Assembly (NCBI RefSeq): GCF_014696065.1
Contig: NZ_JACJPL010000027.1
Coordinates: 496,001-560,000 of the forward strand
Direction of reading: 5' to 3'
Source of the DNA: Leptolyngbya sp. FACHB-261
Lineage (GTDB): Bacteria > Cyanobacteriota > Cyanobacteriia > FACHB-261
DNA: 64,000 bases
Shown: in pieces, positions 28,201 to 37,142 of the stretch
Numbering within the stretch: the stretch's first letter is position 1
How the letters are laid out: each line of letters starts with the position of its first letter
Program-made: the position numbers and the translations under genes
The notes under the pieces: generated by a model
Told to the model about the DNA's origin: nothing
What the model saw: only the letters and a program-made list of their open reading frames with translations
The model's database searches: none

Positions 28201-28917
28201 GTCAAGGTTAACAGCTCCCTCACCTGCAACTGTTCCCAATTCCACACGCCCTTCTGGAGCCACTAAAGTTGCTCGCCGTATATCTAAGTCGCCACCAACG
28301 AAGACAAGACTACGGCCAGTAGGAACAGCAAGCTGAGTTCCACCGCCTAACACCTGAATCGGTCTAGCTGGAACTTGATTAAACAGAAAAGCAGAAGGAT
28401 TGACGTTAAGGACGTTATTCGGCAGAGGGGTTGTTAGATTGGTGCCGAGAATATCACCATTGTTCAACTGAATTGCATTGGCCGTGGTCGCGACAAAAGA
28501 ACCTTTCACATCTAGGCTGGCACCTGCCCCAAAGACGATGCCATTAGGATTAATCAAGAATAAGTTTGCGTTTCCCAAGACGCCTAATGTGCCCTGGATA
28601 CTAGAGGCACTACTGCCAGTAACCCGGCTCACAATGTTAGTAATATCGGCAGGATTGCTAAAGTAAGCTCTCTCACTTCGCCCAAGATTGAACTGATCAA
28701 AACTGTGCAAAAGATTGCCGCCGCGAATGGTGCCCCCATCGATGCGAGTGCCAGCACGACCATTGATCACAGTATTGGCATTGACGACGGTGCCCGCAGA
28801 TTGATCAGCAGCAATTTGGGCCAGAGCTGGATTACCCCAAAGCAAACCCAACCCCAGCACAAGCGAGCCTGTCAACTCTAAACACCCTGTTCCAGGCCAC
28901 TTGTGCAAGGTCATCAT
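25288..28917 (-). CDS. Filamentous haemagglutinin-type exoprotein (TPS-like)
   Basis: A secreted protein of 1209 residues. A signal peptide spans about 1-34 (ending NPALAQ). It is followed by a two-partner-secretion domain with SFDQFNLGRSERAYF, and the diagnostic NLFLINPNGIVFG near residue 116. From about 230 to 1120 there are many imperfect repeats around 40-60 residues long, each with SLSLT.NAQLTA or GNISV-type strands and frequent GxAGxI motifs, which predicts a long beta-helix. The C-terminal region has a single Cys pair (SSCIARRQ, RACSE). Such proteins are exported by a TpsB/FhaC-like barrel and used in adhesion or as contact factors. No TpsB gene is in the window and no toxin domain is visible at the C-terminus. 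Confidence 0.9.
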   Translation of the reverse strand: MMTLHKWPGTGCLELTGSLVLGLGLLWGNPALAQIAADQSAGTVVNANTVINGRAGTRIDGGTIRGGNLLHSFDQFNLGRSERAYFSNPADITNIVSRVTGSSASSIQGTLGVLGNANLFLINPNGIVFGAGASLDVKGSFVATTANAIQLNNGDILGTNLTTPLPNNVLNVNPSAFLFNQVPARPIQVLGGGTQLAVPTGRSLVFVGGDLDIRRATLVAPEGRVELGTVAGEGAVNLDASDQNNLRLSFSDDLARGNILLSQDNSSSRTAVDVTGTVGGSITIYTRNLDISLGTRLLAGISRGQDSRGRPSGDIVIDATGAVTLVGILDRNDDLGINNNVFANARGNAGNVYIQANSLSLTNNAQLTANTQGIGNAGNLFIQVDGALTLANRTSRISSRVQRDGGNGKGGNIQIQAGSISVTGGAQINTELEARSTGSAGRIEIDTGVLSISDVGRLTSRTRSRGDAGEIVVRVNGPINLVRGGRIISDISRGATGNGGNIVIEAQSLSLSEGGFIEASTASAGRAGDIKIRARDFVNLDGVLNSENILDLETSRIFAGTQTSDETVTSDSRGADIRITTGRLRLANGAVVNAQSRSRFSGGSIAVNANNLEITNGGQILTTAFSSGAAGNISVEVAGQATLSGSDSTYFNRLARAIGEEGSGRPNRRLIRDLIFSDGSTSGLLARAQGTGAGGDLTIHAGQLVVRDGAILTTQSQGSGEAGDIRVDADTLAVVRGGQLLATALSGGSAGNVTLNIAQAIALAGRDPTYRTRRGNAQSLVNQRLLPSIDQAFFNQGDASGVLAQALGAGQGGNITLQTPSLSLRDRAQLSAATSGPGKAGNISVRGANSVVLNNGSISTAVRAGAAGQGGNINLQTRSLSLTGNAQLSAETSGSGRAGSISVRGARLIALSQGSLITTAVKARAGAPSSQLNEGTQGGAINLRTGSLRLDSSAEISARSERPGSNAGNITINASGALQSNNSSISTAANQATGGSIAINARTIRLEGNSDITTRVARGIGNGGNIFLRADTIFAFADSDIIASAAQGKGGDITLDTPVFFGFRYQPRTINSSGASLDGNGRVDINASGQLSNGSVQVPDVTLLQNSLTLLPANLLDTSALISSSCIARRQQEGGSFLVTGAGGLPAGPKNPNASPFPTGTVRSIPEAVVEEDVAGLNQSWQSGDPLEEPDGAYRLADGRIMLSRACSE

Positions 28918-29005
28918 TAAGCCCTCTTGGATGAAGCGTCAGTCTCGTCATGAACATACTGACCCGAGCTTCATTTTTTTCGAGCACCATTGCACAAATA
29001 TTCAA

Positions 29006-30067
29006 CTAAAACCGATCGAGCCATTCCAGGGCTCGGTTCCAGGCCCACCAGGGGTCAGGATCGCCACAAGCAGTCATGCCCCGCCGACTGCTGAGGTAAC
29101 CAACATGGCCACCGTAGGGGGTAAGCACCAAATCTAAGGCAGGATTCTGAGCAGAAGCAGCTTTTAGTTCCGGTACCAGGGTGGGATCAAACATCGGATC
29201 GTCACTGGCATAAAGAATGAGAGCGGGTAAGTCTAAACTCGGCAACAAATAGAGCGGGCTGGTGGCCTTGTAATAGTCCTCTACAGTCGAAAAGCCCAAG
29301 CGAGAAATCACCAGCTCTCGGTCAAAGCCACGAATTGTGTTAGCCCGCTCGATCGCCCGCGCATCAAACTTGCCCGGATGCAAAGCGTGCAGGTGCCAAG
29401 CTAAACGCTTCAGTTCTGCGGCAATTGCCTGTTCCAAGTAGCGGCCCAGAGGCGACCGCTCCAGATACACCAGCGAACGGTTCGACTCCAAACTCGGGCA
29501 AATCACTACAGCTCCAGCAATCTCAGCGTTGCCACTAGCCTGAGCCGCTTTCAGTCCCCACAGCGCTAACTGGCCCCCCAAAGAGAAACCTGCTAGGAAA
29601 AACGGGGCAGGACAACCAAGTTGCTTGGCTCGCCGCGCTAGACAGACGAAATCCTCGCCTTCATTCAACCCATCGGAAGTCAGAGTGGCTGAGAGTTCAG
29701 CCGTTTTGCCGTGAGCCCGCCAGTCAAACAGCACTACTGCATAACCCTGAGCTATCGCCTTGCGCCTTAGCACTTGCAACAACCAGGCGTCTTCCAGGCT
29801 GCCAGTAATGCCGTAAGTAGCAATGATTGTGCCCTTGATACCCTTGGTGCCCTTAGACGTAGCAGGGGTGGCAAGCTGAGCAGCCAACGGAACCCCACCG
29901 GCCCCTTCAACGACCAGCGGCCGAAAATCAGGTTCAGGCAAGCTGACTGTCTGCTGCCAATGTTTGGGTCCCCAGGTTGCTGTGTAGACCGTCATCGCCA
30001 AACCCTCGCGCAGCATTAGAGGGGGCTCAAAAGGGGGCGGACAATAAGGAGTTTGCAAGGGAGACAC
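29006..30067 (-). CDS. YheT-like alpha/beta hydrolase
   Basis: A 353-residue cytosolic esterase-type hydrolase of the YheT group. The nucleophile elbow GFSLGGQ carries the Ser, the acid is in YASDDPMFDP, and the His in YGGHVGYL, so the triad is complete. The N-terminal PPLMLREG and the long cap around LKRLAWHLHALHPGKFDARAIERAN with HYD-like motifs fit the family; the cap is cited by position (about residues 225-265). The physiological substrate is unknown. Divergent from psbI with a 187-base gap. Confidence 0.87.
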   Translation of the reverse strand: MSPLQTPYCPPPFEPPLMLREGLAMTVYTATWGPKHWQQTVSLPEPDFRPLVVEGAGGVPLAAQLATPATSKGTKGIKGTIIATYGITGSLEDAWLLQVLRRKAIAQGYAVVLFDWRAHGKTAELSATLTSDGLNEGEDFVCLARRAKQLGCPAPFFLAGFSLGGQLALWGLKAAQASGNAEIAGAVVICPSLESNRSLVYLERSPLGRYLEQAIAAELKRLAWHLHALHPGKFDARAIERANTIRGFDRELVISRLGFSTVEDYYKATSPLYLLPSLDLPALILYASDDPMFDPTLVPELKAASAQNPALDLVLTPYGGHVGYLSSRRGMTACGDPDPWWAWNRALEWLDRF

Positions 30068-30254
30068 ACCTGAACAGGCCAGCTTCTATGGTACGAATGC
30101 AGTTCAGGCTGCTGTCTTCAGGGAATTGGATCGTTTTCCGATAAGATGTTAAGGACTTTGTACCGGGTCTCATTTAGGGCAGCTGGGCAAAGCGCTCCCT
30201 CTGCTCTACAGGCGCCTGGCACGCACATCCTGCTATTCTTTCGGAGAATAATCC

Positions 30255-30371
30255 ATGCTGACCCTCAAAATCGTTGTATATGCAGTTGTTATCTTCTTCG
30301 CGTCCCTGTTTGTCTTCGGCTTCCTGTCTAACGACCCTGCCCGTAATCCCAAGCGCCGCGACCTGGAATAG
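30255..30371 (+). CDS. psbI: Photosystem II reaction centre protein I
   Basis: A 38-residue protein, the standard PsbI length. One transmembrane helix ([19 protein letters not shown]) is followed by the conserved stromal tail [13 protein letters not shown]. PsbI binds next to CP43 and D1 and helps photosystem II assembly and stability. The ATG follows GGAGA at 8 bases. That site lies beside a small hairpin (ATTCT/AGAAT, 30235-30249) that partly covers it, so translation could be modulated. The LptD-like gene starts 81 bases downstream on the same strand. Confidence 0.96.
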   Translation: MLTLKIVVYAVVIFFASLFVFGFLSNDPARNPKRRDLE

Positions 30372-30452
30372 AGCTGCTGAAGGAACATCACGATTGGGGG
30401 GAAGTCAGGACAGGGTGATGGGGCGCGTCCAACAGCTCGGATAGTTTTCTCC

Positions 30453-32828
30453 ATGCCACCTCTGGTCCTACCACCTGCTCCCCCTCCTATCGTTCAGCAA
30501 GTGCCGCTGCCTAGTGCCGGTCAAGCTAGTCCAGGCTTTGCATTTGAGCCTGCTCCAGCAAGTCAAGAGCCTCAGGCAGCTGCAACCGCCTTTTCCCGCT
30601 CGCCTGCTCCACTACCGACCAGCCCTTCTGGGCTTTCTGCTAATCGGTCCTCTGTTCTGCCTTCTAATCCAGCAGGTCGGGCAACTTCACCGCCACAACC
30701 GATCCGACCATCAGTTCTCGGGCCAACAGTTCCTAGCACGAGCGCGGCACCCTTACTGGGTCAAATCGAGCCGGTCTCTCCTCAGCCTGAAGCGCTTGAG
30801 CCAGGATATGAAACAGGACCTGAAACCTATCAGCCGAGACCTGCGACAGGAACAGCTCAACCTGGTGCGCCGGCTCCGTCACAGTCTCTCCCATCGCAGC
30901 CATCACAGCTGTCACCACAGCCATTAACCCCTGAATCGCCGCTGCCCACGCCCGCACCAGCTGCACGGCCAGCCTCAGACTTGGAACCTAGAGAGTCTCC
31001 TACTGTGCTGCCTCTGGGCGGACCTGGGGCTGGTTCCAGAGTCGAGCTGAGGTCAGACCGTCAGGAATACGACGACCAACGCCGCATTTTCACAGCCACA
31101 GGCAATGTGGAGATGCGCTATCAAGACTCGGTTCTAACAGCAGACCGTCTGCGGGTTAACCTACTGACTCGGGTTGGTGTGGCAGAAGGCAATGTCAAAC
31201 TGACGCGAGGCAATCAAATCAGCTCTGGCGAACGGCTGGAGTATAACTTCGCATTGGAGCAAGGGGTTTTTCTAGACGCCCGGGGCGAGATCAATCCAGG
31301 CAATGCCAATCAGCCTTTCTCACCGCCCCTAGCCTCAGATGTGCGGCCAGGCACACCGGGTTCAGGGGTTCCAATCAGCGGTGGCCCTGAGCAGTTGCAG
31401 GTGCAGTCCGCAGGCGGCATAGAGACGCAGTTGGGTATTGGCTCCCAGCCTTTTCGGCGGCAGGGCTCGGTTCGTCGCCTGCGCTACGAGGCCGAACGCA
31501 TCGAGTTCAACCGCGATGGCTGGGTTGCTCGCAACATACGCATCACCAATGACCCCTACTCCCCACCCGAACTCGAACTGCGGGCTGAGAGTGCTCAATC
31601 AACCCGCCTAGCTACTGGCGAAGAGGAAATTACCACCACCCGCAGTACTCTGGTGCTAGACCAGAGGACAGTGGTGCCGCTACCAGAGACGCGGCGACGC
31701 ATCAGCCGACGCCAGCAGCGGGATGAAACGCCCATCGGGATCGCCTTTGACGGGGATGACCGAGGCGGTTTGTATCTCGAACGCAATCTTGACTTGGTCA
31801 ACACACCCACCACCAATGTCACGATCACGCCGCAGTTAACTCTTCAGCGTGCCGTGGAGAATGGCTTTTCACCGGATAGCCTATTTGCGTTGGAAACTGG
31901 ACTGAATGTGGCTTTGGGTCCGGGCCAGGTTTTAGAGGGTTCGGCGGCATTAACTGGTCTTGACTTAGGCGATCTCGAAGACCAAGTGCGCGCGAATCTG
32001 CGCTATCGCAGGCTGGTTGGCACCCATACGCTCTCGGTGCAGTATGCCTATCGCAACCGTTTATTTAACGGCTCGTTAGGCCGCCAGACAGTACGCAATA
32101 GCTTTGGCGGTGTCTTGACCTCGCCAGTGATTCAGTTCGGGAATGGCTACCAACTCACCTACCAGGGCAGCGCCCAGCTGATTGAAGCCGAAAGCGACCG
32201 CAACGAAGACGAGAACCTGACTCTAGGGCGCTATCAGGTGGCCTCAGCTCTCAGCCGCTACTTCCCCCTCTGGCAGGGGACCCCTCTGCCCGCACAGCGT
32301 AATGCAGGCTTGCGCTACACAGCGGAACCTGTAGTGCCCTTTTTAGGGATCTTTGCTGGCATTTCTGGTCAATATTCGCTCTACAGCAATGGGGATGACC
32401 AAGGCTTGCTCTCGGGCACGATTGGGGTAGTAGGAGCTGTAGGGCGCTTCTCCAGACGGTTCTTTGACTACACCAGCTTCAACCTGTCCTATAGCCAAGG
32501 TTTAAGAACGGGTCGGTCCCCCTTCCGATTTGACCGTATCGAAGATGTTCAGGTGCTCTCGGCAGGATTTCTCCAGCAGATTTATGGTCCTTTCCGTATT
32601 GGAGTCCAAGGCAGCATCAACCTTGACACAGGTGAGATCGTCGACGCAAACTTTGTGCTGCGCTACGACCGCCGAACCTACGGTATTGTGCTGCAGTACA
32701 ACCCCGAGCGGGCGATTGGCTCGTTGGGTCTGCGGATTAGTGACTTTAATTGGACCGGACCGACAGAACGCTTCTCAGCAACTGGCGTCACTCCAGTCAG
32801 CGGTGGCGTGGAGCGGGAGGCTCCTTAA
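30453..32828 (+). CDS. Cyanobacterial LptD-like outer-membrane protein (OstA + DUF3769)
   Basis: A protein of 791 residues. The first 190 residues are Pro/Ser/Gln-rich. An LptA/OstA-like domain follows at about 195-280 (SDRQEYDDQRRIFTATGNVE; VAEGNVKLTRGNQISSGERL). From about 300 onward is the DUF3769 region, whose alternating strands suggest an outer-membrane beta-barrel, with many YR/YQL strand ends. By analogy with LptD it should insert lipopolysaccharide into the outer leaflet. No standard signal peptide is visible from this start; the real start may lie further upstream, where the frame stays open for some distance, or related proteins may simply begin this way. The next gene starts 4 bases after the stop. 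Confidence 0.85.
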   Translation: MPPLVLPPAPPPIVQQVPLPSAGQASPGFAFEPAPASQEPQAAATAFSRSPAPLPTSPSGLSANRSSVLPSNPAGRATSPPQPIRPSVLGPTVPSTSAAPLLGQIEPVSPQPEALEPGYETGPETYQPRPATGTAQPGAPAPSQSLPSQPSQLSPQPLTPESPLPTPAPAARPASDLEPRESPTVLPLGGPGAGSRVELRSDRQEYDDQRRIFTATGNVEMRYQDSVLTADRLRVNLLTRVGVAEGNVKLTRGNQISSGERLEYNFALEQGVFLDARGEINPGNANQPFSPPLASDVRPGTPGSGVPISGGPEQLQVQSAGGIETQLGIGSQPFRRQGSVRRLRYEAERIEFNRDGWVARNIRITNDPYSPPELELRAESAQSTRLATGEEEITTTRSTLVLDQRTVVPLPETRRRISRRQQRDETPIGIAFDGDDRGGLYLERNLDLVNTPTTNVTITPQLTLQRAVENGFSPDSLFALETGLNVALGPGQVLEGSAALTGLDLGDLEDQVRANLRYRRLVGTHTLSVQYAYRNRLFNGSLGRQTVRNSFGGVLTSPVIQFGNGYQLTYQGSAQLIEAESDRNEDENLTLGRYQVASALSRYFPLWQGTPLPAQRNAGLRYTAEPVVPFLGIFAGISGQYSLYSNGDDQGLLSGTIGVVGAVGRFSRRFFDYTSFNLSYSQGLRTGRSPFRFDRIEDVQVLSAGFLQQIYGPFRIGVQGSINLDTGEIVDANFVLRYDRRTYGIVLQYNPERAIGSLGLRISDFNWTGPTERFSATGVTPVSGGVEREAP

Positions 32829-32832
32829 GTGA

Positions 32833-33423
32833 ATGGAAACGGCGATTGCCCTGCTCGAGCACTACAGCTTTGACTTGGGAGGCCGCCGGTGCACTGACCT
32901 AGTTGAGGAGTGGGCCGTAGCGTTCCCCCAGAATTGGCTGCGTCTGGCGGTAATTGAAGCGCTTTATCGAGGGCGCTACAAGGCATTGTCGGTGGAGCTT
33001 ATCCTGGAAGTTTGGCAACGTCGCGGCCAGCCTCGGACCCACTTCAGCCATGAGTTTGACCGCTTGGTTTGTGAAGGGCTCACCCAACTCCAGCGCCCCG
33101 CAGACAGATTAAGCCAGGAGAGCTTGAGCCCAGAGCACCTAAACCCGGAGCACTTAAACTCACAGCAATTGAACCTAGAGCACTTAAACTCAGAGAGCCT
33201 GAGCCCAGAGAGCTTGAACGGGGCTGAGACCTCAAGCACTGCTTTGCTGCTGAAGCACGAGAACCAAACGCCTGGGTTAGCGTCAACTGAGTTAGCTGCA
33301 ACCGAACCTGGGTCTATGCCCGAAACCCCTCTAGAGCTAACGGATGCCCTGCCTCCCCTGGAAGATTCCGCATTTTGTAGCAAGCTGCGGGCTCTGATGG
33401 AGTCAGACTCAGCCAATCATTGA
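32833..33423 (+). CDS. Hypothetical protein with 5-residue leucine repeats
   Basis: A 196-residue soluble protein. The first 90 residues form a compact helical domain (LLEHYSFDLGGRRCTDLVEEW; WLRLAVIEALYRGRYKALSVE) that looks like a conserved cyanobacterial unknown. Residues about 92-135 are a run of roughly eight 5-residue units of the form E-x-L-N/S-x (for example EHLNP EHLNS QQLNL EHLNS ESLSP), encoded by a 15-base DNA repeat. These resemble pentapeptide repeats but with Glu instead of Ala at the first position. The C-terminus is acidic. It lies 4 bases after the LptD-like gene, so it is probably in the same operon. No function is assigned. Confidence 0.7.
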   Translation: METAIALLEHYSFDLGGRRCTDLVEEWAVAFPQNWLRLAVIEALYRGRYKALSVELILEVWQRRGQPRTHFSHEFDRLVCEGLTQLQRPADRLSQESLSPEHLNPEHLNSQQLNLEHLNSESLSPESLNGAETSSTALLLKHENQTPGLASTELAATEPGSMPETPLELTDALPPLEDSAFCSKLRALMESDSANH

Positions 33424-33576
33424 GATACAACCTGGCCCCTACGCGCCAACTTGGCAGAACTGCTAAATGCCTCCCCGTCTGAAATTGGACTGGCTACCTT
33501 TGACGCTTAGGTGTAGGCAGTGGTCGCAACCCTACAATGAAGGCAGCCAATCCAGGCAGCACCAAGCCAGGGCGTC

Positions 33577-34554
<978 letters not shown>

Positions 34555-34630
34555 CAATTGAGCAGCCAGAAGGTTCCAGGAGAGCTGGGACACACCTAAG
34601 CGCTGGATTCTGAGCACTAGATACGGAAAC

Positions 34631-34680
34631 AGCCCCTTCAACTCTGCTCTTGAAAGTCATCAAGACTGAGGGAAGGGGCT
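34631..34680. repeat. Cruciform-like inverted repeat after moaA
   Basis: AGCCCCTTC (34631-34639) pairs with GAAGGGGCT (34672-34680), and inside it CTTGA pairs with TCAAG. There is no T-run on either side, so it is a weak terminator candidate. Just downstream (34700-34770) are short direct repeats of the type GACTGGCAAGCGTA. The element lies between convergent genes. Confidence 0.5.
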
Positions 34681-34781
34681 GATGGCCGAGGTTTAGACAA
34701 TGAATGTCAAGCGATGACTGGCAAGCGTATAACCGGGTAAGCGTACAGCTGGCAAGCTAAACGTACGACTGGAAAACGGTT

Positions 34782-35507
34782 CTACTCTGAGATTGGCACA
34801 GCCTTGAAGGCTCCGGTTTGCGGCACAAACAGGTCAATCTGGCTTACCCCTTCGGGGATTCTTAGCCAAACGTAGGCGTCCGCCGATGCACCCTGACGCA
34901 TGCTAAATAAACTGACGGGCCCAGTTGAGCGTTTGAGAAAGTCAACAGGGTCGTAGGTTTCGCTGGTCCCAGGGTTAACGGCTTTGGTGCTACCTACGTT
35001 CAGCATGTCACTGCCAACAACGTCTTCTGCCTCGCGGCGAATGCGCATCTGCACATTCACCACATCCCGATTTCCGCTTGCTGGATCCTTAATGCGCTTG
35101 GCCGAAAGCAGTTCTACCCTTGCCTTAGTGCCAAATGCCGATTGCACAAATTGCCCTGGCTGGATTGCTGTGCTAGCTGCGCCTGGGGTCGCTGTCCCCT
35201 CTGCACTGGACTGGTCTGTCGCAGGATCACTACTGGCAGTTGAGTTAGTGGGCTCGCTGCTGACAGTGGTTGGGCTGACCGCAACTGGGGCAGGAGCTAC
35301 AGCAGCGCGACTCACAGAATCTTCAAGGCTGTCGATGGACTGACGCAGATCAAAAACTTGATAGAGCGTAAAGCCACTGCCCATTAACGCCAGAATGGAC
35401 AGAATCATCGAGGCACCAGAAAAGAAGGTATTCATAAAGCCGTTCTGACTCCGTGCTGGTGTAGACGTTGCTGGCCTATTTAAGTTTCGAGGTTGCTGAC
35501 CTTCCAT
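34782..35507 (-). CDS. Membrane-anchored protein with DUF4352-like C-terminal domain
   Basis: A 241-residue protein. A cytosolic N-terminus of about 28 residues is followed by one transmembrane helix (SMILSILALMGSGFTLYQVF, about 33-52), a short coiled segment, and an Ala/Ser/Thr-rich linker (70-110). The C-terminal 120 residues look like a beta-sandwich with charged-residue pattern similar to DUF4352-type extracytoplasmic domains (VNVQMRIRREAEDVVG; AYVWLRIPEGVSQIDLFVP). The family match is by appearance only. It faces the periplasm. Divergent from the glutamine synthetase-like gene. Confidence 0.6.
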   Translation of the reverse strand: MEGQQPRNLNRPATSTPARSQNGFMNTFFSGASMILSILALMGSGFTLYQVFDLRQSIDSLEDSVSRAAVAPAPVAVSPTTVSSEPTNSTASSDPATDQSSAEGTATPGAASTAIQPGQFVQSAFGTKARVELLSAKRIKDPASGNRDVVNVQMRIRREAEDVVGSDMLNVGSTKAVNPGTSETYDPVDFLKRSTGPVSLFSMRQGASADAYVWLRIPEGVSQIDLFVPQTGAFKAVPISE

Positions 35508-35579
35508 TCACCGATCCCTAGCGACGACAAGAGACATCGAACCTTCGAGCCAGGCGCAGAAAGAGGACCACAGCTTATT

Positions 35580-35620
35580 AAAATCCCCAAAAGCAAAACC
35601 TCTCCCAGCAGGGGGATTTT
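35580..35620. repeat. Inverted repeat in the divergent intergenic region
   Basis: AAAATCCCC at 35580-35588 pairs with GGGGATTTT at 35612-35620, followed by T on the plus strand. A terminator is not expected between divergent genes, so this may be an attenuator in the leader of the glutamine synthetase-like gene or a regulator site. Confidence 0.5.
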
Positions 35621-35790
35621 TGAGCAGCAAGTCAGCAAAAACGGTAAATAGACCAGGTAGATACAGTTATCTAGGGCTAAAGACCGTAGGATCGGCGCGC
35701 CGGTTCAAACAACAGCTCAAACAGCCGCTTGAACCCACAACAACAGCACAAACCGGGCAATTTTCTGAGAGATTGCCAGTTGGAGAAGGC

Positions 35791-37125
35791 ATGGTCAGCG
35801 ACGTCCTGGAAGCTTTGGGTAAGGCCAATACGCGGTTTATCCGGGTGCTTTGGTGCGACAACGCCAATATTATTCGCGCTAAGGCAATTCACATCGGCGC
35901 TTTGTCACGTCATCCAGACGGAGTCAGTATTTCAGTCGCTCAGCAAGCGCTGCCTGCTCTTTACGATGCAGTGGTATCAGGCAGTGGCTTGGGACCAGTC
36001 GGTGAGGTGCAGCTGGTGCCCGACTGGGAGACCCTTATGCCCTTGCCTTACGCCCCTAGCCATGCTCGTGTCTTTGGTGACATGGTCAAGGATCAGCGGC
36101 CCTGGTCGCTGTGCCCCCGCCACTTTCTCAAACGCATGATAGCTGAGGCAGAGCAGCAGGGCGGCTTTCAGGTGATGGCGGCGTTTGAGAACGAGTTTTA
36201 TCTGCTGAAATCCAATTCAGACGGGCCGCTGCCAGCTGACGAGACAGTGTTTGCTTCCACATTGGCAATGGACCTGCATCAGCCAGTGATTGACGACATT
36301 ACTGAAGCTCTCCTGGCACAGGGTATGCAGGTGGAGCAGTATTATCCGGAGTCTGGACCGGGTCAGCAGGAGATTTCAATCCTCTACAGCCACGCCCTGC
36401 AAGCTGCCGACCAGCAGATAGCTTTCCGCGAGACAGTACGGGCGGTTGCGCTGCGCCATAACCTCAGAGCTTCGTTTTTACCTAAGATCTTTGCCGACAA
36501 AGCCGGGAGTGGTTGTCACTTGCATCTGAGTTTGTGGCGGAACGGGCAGAACTTGTTGCCGAGCCCAGGCAGTGTAGGCGGTTTATCGGCAGTTGCGCGG
36601 GCCTTTATCGCAGGTATTTTGCAGCACTTGCCAGCCCTGATGGCCCTGACAACGCCCAGCCCAAATTCCTATCGCCGCATTCGACCGCATTTCTGGAGCG
36701 GCGCTTTTTGTTGCTGGGGCTTAGACAATCGGGAGGCAGCAGTGCGGGTTCCCGGTGGTCCAGGCGGTTCTGGCTCGACCCACTTTGAACTCAAAACCGC
36801 AGATGCTACTGCTAATCCATACCTGGCCTTGGGAGCAGTAATCGCAGCAGGCTTAGATGGCATTCGTCGCAACTTAAACCCTGGTGAGCCAGTCACCGTT
36901 GATCCAGGCCATCTATCGCCAGAACAGCGTCAGGCCCAGCAGATTGCTCCTCTACCAACCAATTTGGGAGAAGCCATTGAGCATCTGCGCCAGGACGAAG
37001 TGTTGCAGGGTGCCCTGGAGCCCGGCTTGGCTCAAGCTTATCTAGCGGTGCGTCAAGCGGAGTGGCAAGCTCTCAAAGGACTGGAACTTCCTGAAGAGGT
37101 CAAGCTGCTACTAGAGCGCTACTAA
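35791..37125 (+). CDS. Glutamine synthetase-family (gamma-glutamyl ligase) protein
   Basis: From the ATG at 35791, which has GGAGA upstream, the protein has 444 residues, the normal length for GlnA-like ligases. The frame stays open to a TTG at 35620, but that 57-residue extension is basic and unlike the family. Active-site motifs are FENEFYLL (metal-binding Glu), ESGPGQQEIS, GSGCHLHLSL (ATP and metal), PNSYRRIRPHFWSG and NREAAVRVPG. It is not the classic GlnA (no typical MFDGSSI start or adenylylation tail), so it may ligate glutamate to a polyamine, ethanolamine or other amine. An AraC regulator begins 17 bases downstream, probably in the same operon. Confidence 0.88.
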   Translation: MVSDVLEALGKANTRFIRVLWCDNANIIRAKAIHIGALSRHPDGVSISVAQQALPALYDAVVSGSGLGPVGEVQLVPDWETLMPLPYAPSHARVFGDMVKDQRPWSLCPRHFLKRMIAEAEQQGGFQVMAAFENEFYLLKSNSDGPLPADETVFASTLAMDLHQPVIDDITEALLAQGMQVEQYYPESGPGQQEISILYSHALQAADQQIAFRETVRAVALRHNLRASFLPKIFADKAGSGCHLHLSLWRNGQNLLPSPGSVGGLSAVARAFIAGILQHLPALMALTTPSPNSYRRIRPHFWSGAFCCWGLDNREAAVRVPGGPGGSGSTHFELKTADATANPYLALGAVIAAGLDGIRRNLNPGEPVTVDPGHLSPEQRQAQQIAPLPTNLGEAIEHLRQDEVLQGALEPGLAQAYLAVRQAEWQALKGLELPEEVKLLLERY

Positions 37126-37142
37126 GGAGAATAGAGCAGGCA

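Noticed and set aside
30514-30966. Plus and minus ORFs in the Pro-rich part of the LptD-like gene
   Set aside because: They are shadows from biased composition.
33100-33235. CRISPR-like short repeats
   Set aside because: The units are contiguous, in frame and coding, with no spacers.
32976-33416. 146-codon antisense ORF over the leucine-repeat protein
   Set aside because: Its Cys/Ser/Arg-rich repeats are only the reverse of the 15-base repeat.
35620-35790. N-terminal extension of the glutamine synthetase-like protein
   Set aside because: It is basic and low-similarity, and a better ATG with GGAGA lies at 35791.
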